NCBI RefSeq assembly: GCF_024372725.1
Contig: NZ_VOUA01000002.1
Coordinates: forward strand, 124,001-188,000
Direction: 5' to 3'
From: Methanosarcina sp. KYL-1
Lineage (GTDB): Archaea; Halobacteriota; Methanosarcinia; Methanosarcinales; Methanosarcinaceae
DNA: 64,000 bases
Part shown: one piece after another, positions 60,698 through 64,000 of the stretch
Layout of the letters: each line of letters begins with the position of its first letter
Numbering within the stretch: position 1 is the first letter of the stretch
Translations under genes and position numbers: made by a program
The notes under the pieces: generated by a model
Databases searched by the model: none
What the model saw: the letters and a program-made list of their open reading frames with translations, nothing else
What the model was told of the DNA's origin: nothing

Positions 60698-61339
60698 ATG
60701 AAAATTCTTTACATTTACGCACAGCAGGAACCGAAGTCCTTTAACGCTGCCCTTAAAGATACTGCCCTTGCTGCCCTTAAGGAAAAGGGTCACGAAGTCA
60801 AACTCTCAGACCTTTACGCAATGAACTTCAATCCCGTGCTCACTGAGGGGGATTTCACGGACCGGAAAAAGCCGGATATTTTCAAGCCTTTCTTCGAAGC
60901 CATCCAGGCTTCCAAGACCGGGGCTTTTGCCCCCGACATCCTGGCCGAGATGGAGAAAGTAAAATGGGCCGACCTTTTGATTTTCCAGTTCCCCATCTAC
61001 TTCACGTCCATGCCCGCCATCCTGAAAGGCTGGATCGACCGGGTCCTGGCTCCGGGTTTTAGCTTCAACCCGATTACAAAAAACACCTATGAAACAGGGC
61101 TCCTGAAAGGAAAATCAGCAATGATTGTTACCACAACCGGGACTCCACAGGAATTGTACGTAGAAGGAGGAGTGCACGGGGACCTGAACAGGCACCTGGA
61201 ATCCGTTACCCACTGCGTGTTTGAGTTCATGGGGATGAAAGTGCTGCCTTCTCACATCATCTATGAAGTGAGCAGCTTTTCAAAGGAAAAAGGAGCAGAA
61301 GAACTCGAAAAGTACAGGAAGAAGCTGATGGATCTGTAA
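60698..61339 (+). CDS. NAD(P)H oxidoreductase, flavodoxin-like fold (NQO/MdaB type)
   Basis: A 213-aa flavodoxin_2 family protein from ATG 60698; TTG 60686 is the other option, but GGGGGAT precedes the ATG well. It shows MKILYIYAQQEPKSFNAALKDTAL, DLYAMNFNPVLTEGDF, FQFPIYFTSMPAILKGWIDRVLAPGFSF and TTTGTPQELY, all hallmarks of NAD(P)H:quinone reductases such as MdaB and YwrO. It likely carries out two-electron reduction of quinones or other small molecules and ends the row of flavin enzymes. Confidence 0.9.
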   Translation: MKILYIYAQQEPKSFNAALKDTALAALKEKGHEVKLSDLYAMNFNPVLTEGDFTDRKKPDIFKPFFEAIQASKTGAFAPDILAEMEKVKWADLLIFQFPIYFTSMPAILKGWIDRVLAPGFSFNPITKNTYETGLLKGKSAMIVTTTGTPQELYVEGGVHGDLNRHLESVTHCVFEFMGMKVLPSHIIYEVSSFSKEKGAEELEKYRKKLMDL

Positions 61340-61344
61340 ATTAA

Positions 61345-61360
61345 CCGTTATTCATAACGG
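61345..61360. promoter_or_regulatory. Perfect 16-bp palindrome after the oxidoreductase gene
   Basis: CCGTTATTCATAACGG is a perfect palindrome beginning 6 nt after the stop codon at 61339. Its GTTAT/ATAAC arms resemble the half-sites of the ModE-like box at 61587-61610, but with a 2-nt spacer. It could be a terminator stem or a second regulator site. Confidence 0.45.
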
Positions 61361-61470
61361 AAAACGCATTTGAACAGGGAAAAGTTTTCCGGAGCAGATG
61401 ACAGAGAGATCAGGAACATTGAGGAGCGTTGAGGTGAATAAAAGGGCATTAAAAAGTGTTTAAAATCGCT

Positions 61471-61491
61471 TAGAAGTATTTAATACTTCTA
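61471..61491. other. Perfect 21-bp palindrome
   Basis: TAGAAGTATT (61471-61480), central T, AATACTTCTA (61482-61491). Followed by an AT-rich, T-containing stretch. It may fold as a hairpin near the end of an upstream transcript or bind a protein. Confidence 0.5.
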
Positions 61492-61586
61492 TTTTCATAC
61501 TCTCCTTAGCCGGAGAACTTAGTTAAATTTTTTATCTTTTTTTATAAATTGTGTGCTCTTTAATTTTTATAAAAACCTTTATTAAC

Positions 61587-61610
61587 CGTTATGTATGTTC
61601 AGACATAACA
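61587..61610. promoter_or_regulatory. ModE-like operator upstream of modA
   Basis: CGTTATGT (61587-61594), an 8-nt spacer, then ACATAACA (61603-61610): a 7-bp dyad GTTATGT/ACATAAC. It resembles the known bacterial ModE box with CGTTAT and ATAACG half-sites. It sits just downstream of a TATA-like TTTTTATAAAA, overlapping the expected transcription start, so binding would repress the transporter when molybdate is plentiful. Confidence 0.6.
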
Positions 61611-61639
61611 GTGAAATTCAATATTGAAGAGGTACCTGG

Positions 61640-62458
61640 ATGAAAAAAGTCTGTTCATTTATTTTAATCTTGCTCCTTATCTCGGTTTTGTCCGGCTCAG
61701 GCTGTGCAGACAAAAGCTCTTCCGAGCCTGTTTCGGAAAACACGGCAAAGGCGTTTGAAGGGAGGGAGCTTACGGTTTGCGCCGGAGCAGGGCTTATGAA
61801 GCCGATGAACGAACTGGTCCAGGAGTTTGAAAACGAAACCGGAGCTGAGATTCAGGTCCACTACGGCGGAAGTGCCGAACTCTTCGGGATCCTGGCTTCA
61901 CAGGAATGCGACGTTTTCATCCCCGGGGCTTACTACTATACGGAACAGGCCATGGGCAAACACTACGTTTTCAATGAAAGTGTGGAAAACCTGACACTGC
62001 ACGTCCCTGTGATTGCAGTGCCTGCGGGCAACCCCGGAAACATCGGGAGGCTTGAAGACCTGGCAAAACCCGGAGTTGAGCTTGCCCTTGGAGACCCTAA
62101 GGGACCTGCGATAGGAAAGGTCTCGGAAACCCTCTGTTCAAAGGCAGGAATCCTGCCCGAAGTTGAGAACAACACAATCGTCCGGACCGCGACGGTAAAC
62201 CAGCTCCTGATCTATATCATTTCGGGGGAAGTTGATGCAACCATTATCTGGGAGGACATGGCAAGCTGGGGAGAAGCCCGGGGAAAACTCGAACTGGTCC
62301 CGATCCCTGAAGGGCAGAATTCCATAAAGACCATCCCGACAGCGGTTTCGATGTACGCAAAAGACCCCGAACTCGCAGAAGCCTTTAACGAATATATTGC
62401 CTCAGAAGGAGCAGAGGATTCCTGGGAAAAATGGGGCTTTGAGCCATGCAGCCCGTAA
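61640..62458 (+). CDS. modA: Molybdate/tungstate ABC transporter substrate-binding lipoprotein
   Basis: Extracytoplasmic oxyanion-binding protein of the ModA/WtpA group, 272 aa. It has a signal peptide with lipobox SGSGC (C22), LTVCAGAGLMKPMNELVQEF at the start of the mature domain, the ligand-region HYGGSAELFGIL and CDVFIPGA, GDPKGPAIGKVSE, and VNQLLIYIISGEVDATIIW. Molybdate or tungstate cannot be told apart; both matter for formylmethanofuran dehydrogenases of methanogens. It overlaps modB by 13 bp. A ModE-like site precedes it. Confidence 0.92.
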   Translation: MKKVCSFILILLLISVLSGSGCADKSSSEPVSENTAKAFEGRELTVCAGAGLMKPMNELVQEFENETGAEIQVHYGGSAELFGILASQECDVFIPGAYYYTEQAMGKHYVFNESVENLTLHVPVIAVPAGNPGNIGRLEDLAKPGVELALGDPKGPAIGKVSETLCSKAGILPEVENNTIVRTATVNQLLIYIISGEVDATIIWEDMASWGEARGKLELVPIPEGQNSIKTIPTAVSMYAKDPELAEAFNEYIASEGAEDSWEKWGFEPCSP

Positions 62459-63267
62459 AATACGTGCAGGTAAAAACCTCCTTTGTGGAACACTCCTGGT
62501 TCAGGAGCGCCACAATAGGCATTGCCTGCTTCTTTACATTTTTACTATTCATGGCGGTAGGGACCCTGCTGCTCGTCCTTAAGCCCTCGGAACTCCTTTC
62601 AGCCCTGCTTTCGGAAGAGATGATCTACTCAATGAAGCTGTCCATGCTGACCTCTTCGGTTTCAACCCTCACGGTCCTGGGCTGCTCGGTCCCGACAGCC
62701 TATGCCCTTTCTCGTTTTGATTTTCCGGGAAAAAGCCTGATAAAAGCCGTACTCGGGCTTCCCATGGCGTTTCCCGAGCTCGTGATGGGGCTTGCACTCC
62801 TGCTCCTTTTCGGGCACGGCTTTCTCGGGCCTGTCCTTGAAGCCCTGGGGATTAAGGTGATTTTCAGCAAGCTGGGGATAGTGGTCGCCCAGTTCTTCGT
62901 CGCCTTTCCTTATGCTGTCAGGATCATCTACTCCACTTTTGAAGACATCAACCCCAGGTACGAACAGGTCTCAAGGAGTTTCGGGTACGGGGAATTCGAG
63001 ACCTTCAGGAACGTAACCCTGCCCATGGCCCGGAGCGGGCTCTTTGCCTCGACCGTGATTACCTTTGCCCGCTGTATAGGGGCATTCGGAGCTGTGCTCA
63101 TCCTTGCGGGAGGCTCGTACATGCACACCGAAGTCCTGCCCGTAACCCTCTACCTGAACATCTCCTACGGGAACCTTGAGATGGCAATCACAAGCGGGGT
63201 CCTGCTTATGGTAATCGCGTTCCTTGCAATCCTCATATTCGAACGTTTCGAAGGAGGGAAGCTGTGA
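62446..63267 (+). CDS. modB: Molybdate/tungstate ABC transporter permease
   Basis: A 273-aa membrane permease with about six helices and the cytoplasmic EAA loop EQVSRSFGYGEFETFRNVTLPMARSG about residue 175, which docks the ATPase. LPMAFPELVMGLALLLLF and FARCIGAFGAVLILAGG are typical ModB/CysT-type segments. ATG 62446 overlaps the end of modA. The stop overlaps the GTG of the ATPase gene (4 bp), so the three are translationally coupled. Confidence 0.92.
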   Translation: MQPVKYVQVKTSFVEHSWFRSATIGIACFFTFLLFMAVGTLLLVLKPSELLSALLSEEMIYSMKLSMLTSSVSTLTVLGCSVPTAYALSRFDFPGKSLIKAVLGLPMAFPELVMGLALLLLFGHGFLGPVLEALGIKVIFSKLGIVVAQFFVAFPYAVRIIYSTFEDINPRYEQVSRSFGYGEFETFRNVTLPMARSGLFASTVITFARCIGAFGAVLILAGGSYMHTEVLPVTLYLNISYGNLEMAITSGVLLMVIAFLAILIFERFEGGKL

Positions 63268-64000
63268 GTTTCCTTGAAGTCCGGGACCTCTGCCTTGACC
63301 TGGGAGAATTCGAACTCAGCGGCATAGGCATGAGGGCCGAAAAAGGAGATTACCTGGCACTGATTGGCCCCTCAGGCAGCGGGAAATCCCTCCTCCTTGA
63401 AACCGTAATAGGCTTTTACGGGCTCGAAAAAGGCAGGATTTTCCTTGAAGGCAGGGACATTACGGACCTTCCCCCCGACAAAAGGCAGATCAGTATCGTG
63501 TACCAGGACCACGTGCTCTTCCCCCACATGGACGTTTTCGAAAACATCGCATACGCCCTCCGGAAAAAGCTGAAAGACAAAACCCTGATCGAAGCCGAAG
63601 TCAGGCAGATTGCAGGGGTCCTGGGCATAGGCGAGCTCCTGCACAGGAAACCCTCCACCCTCAGCGGGGGAGAAAAGCAAAGGGCAGCCCTTGCAAGGAG
63701 CCTTGTGGTCAGGCCCAAACTGCTCCTCTTAGACGAGCCCTTCAGCGCCCTTGACGCAAGGACCAGGGAAAAACTCCGGGACATGCTGAGAAAAGCCATA
63801 AGCGAGTACAGCACCACCGTGCTCCACGTAACCCACGATTTCGAGGACATCTGGGCCCTAGCAAACCGGGTAGTCGTCATAAGAAAAGGGGAAGTAATGC
63901 AGGAAGGAGACCCTGAATCCGTTTTCAGGAAGCCGTCTCCCGATTTTGTAGCCGAATTTCTCGGCACCAACGTGCTGAAAGGAAAGGTAAAGGCACTAGA
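63264..64000 (+). CDS. modC: Molybdate/tungstate ABC transporter ATP-binding protein, 3'-truncated by window edge
   Basis: Starts with GTG 63264 inside the modB stop codon and remains open to the window end (at least 245 codons). Walker A is GPSGSGKS, the Q-loop lies in ISIVYQDHVLFPHMDVFENI, the signature is LSGGEKQRAALARSLV, Walker B LLLLDEPFSALDART, and the H-loop VLHVTHDF. The sequence FLGTNVLKGKVKA near the end marks the beginning of the C-terminal regulatory (TOBE/MOP) region. It powers the ModAB importer. Confidence 0.93.
   Translation, partial: MSFLEVRDLCLDLGEFELSGIGMRAEKGDYLALIGPSGSGKSLLLETVIGFYGLEKGRIFLEGRDITDLPPDKRQISIVYQDHVLFPHMDVFENIAYALRKKLKDKTLIEAEVRQIAGVLGIGELLHRKPSTLSGGEKQRAALARSLVVRPKLLLLDEPFSALDARTREKLRDMLRKAISEYSTTVLHVTHDFEDIWALANRVVVIRKGEVMQEGDPESVFRKPSPDFVAEFLGTNVLKGKVKAL

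Larger units (their letters stand above)
61340..61639. other. Intergenic region before modA with three dyads
   Basis: A 300-nt gap holding CCGTTATTCATAACGG (61345-61360), a TAGAAGTATT-T-AATACTTCTA palindrome (61471-61491), T-rich tracts at about 61527-61545, a TATA-like TTTTTATAAAA (about 61565-61575) and the ModE-like site (61587-61610). No coding sequence. Confidence 0.6.

Overview
The window is chromosomal DNA of a methanogenic archaeon, almost certainly a Methanosarcina species. The evidence is an archaeal ribosomal/RNA polymerase operon, the archaeal mevalonate route (mevalonate kinase, isopentenyl phosphate kinase, type 2 IPP isomerase, GGPP synthase), aRNase J, TFB, Gar1, Nop5 and fibrillarin, the methanopterin enzyme MptG, a group I GroES/GroEL pair, and many IS/MITE remnants in long AT-rich intergenic regions. 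Start sites usually follow GGAGG or GGTGATC-type Shine-Dalgarno sequences, and GTG and TTG starts occur.

Layout. 1-2.5 kb: rpl18e (5' cut), rpl13, rps9, rpoN, tRNA-Pro(CGG), rpoK, rps2. 2.5-10.3 kb: MEMO family gene and the isoprenoid cluster mvk-ipk-idi2-rnj-idsA, with a 1.2 kb untranslated stretch before rnj. 10.3-14 kb: nested MITE-like repeats and ppdK. 14-20 kb: a D12-class DNA adenine methylase with a 16-unit pentapeptide repeat, gar1, tfb, a LysE-family exporter, trm5, a 32-aa membrane microprotein and tRNA-Thr(CGT). 20-22 kb: a mobile-element zone (IS5 remnant, two MITEs flanking a NUDIX gene, a bacterial-looking hairpin, a diverged repeat pair). 22-30 kb: AIM24, a lipoprotein, a FilR1-type regulator, a zinc-binding protein, a DnaJ-type zinc finger, an AAA ATPase and a DUF362 ferredoxin. 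30-39 kb: HTH gene divergent from groES-groEL, RNase H-like protein, queuosine-precursor-type transporter, aminotransferase, PEGA protein, and an internally deleted IS1634-type element.

39.7-47.2 kb holds the most interesting unit. It contains a 1515-aa exported, membrane-anchored CobN/BchH-like chelatase, an ExbD-like DUF2149 protein, a MotA/TolQ/ExbB channel protein and a DUF2162 membrane protein with a CPVC motif. A divergent ArsR-type regulator has a C-terminal domain that may resemble DUF4430/transcobalamin. A perfect 14-bp palindrome lies between the two transcription units. I infer a surface metal-tetrapyrrole (corrinoid?) handling machine in which an ion-driven ExbB/ExbD motor may replace the ATP-driven CobS/T partner of ordinary CobN.

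47.2-54.3 kb: a minus-strand series gerW/ytfJ, DUF2953, mptG, nop5, flpA, then an XPD/Rad3-type helicase. 54.4-61.3 kb: a redox/efflux region with a MATE transporter, HxlR regulator, two Isf-type iron-sulfur flavoproteins, nitroreductase, flavoredoxin and an NAD(P)H oxidoreductase. The MATE gene is preceded by a dead copy of the HxlR gene and its promoter. 61.6 kb to the end: a molybdate/tungstate ABC transporter modA-modB-modC (3' cut) with a ModE-like operator.
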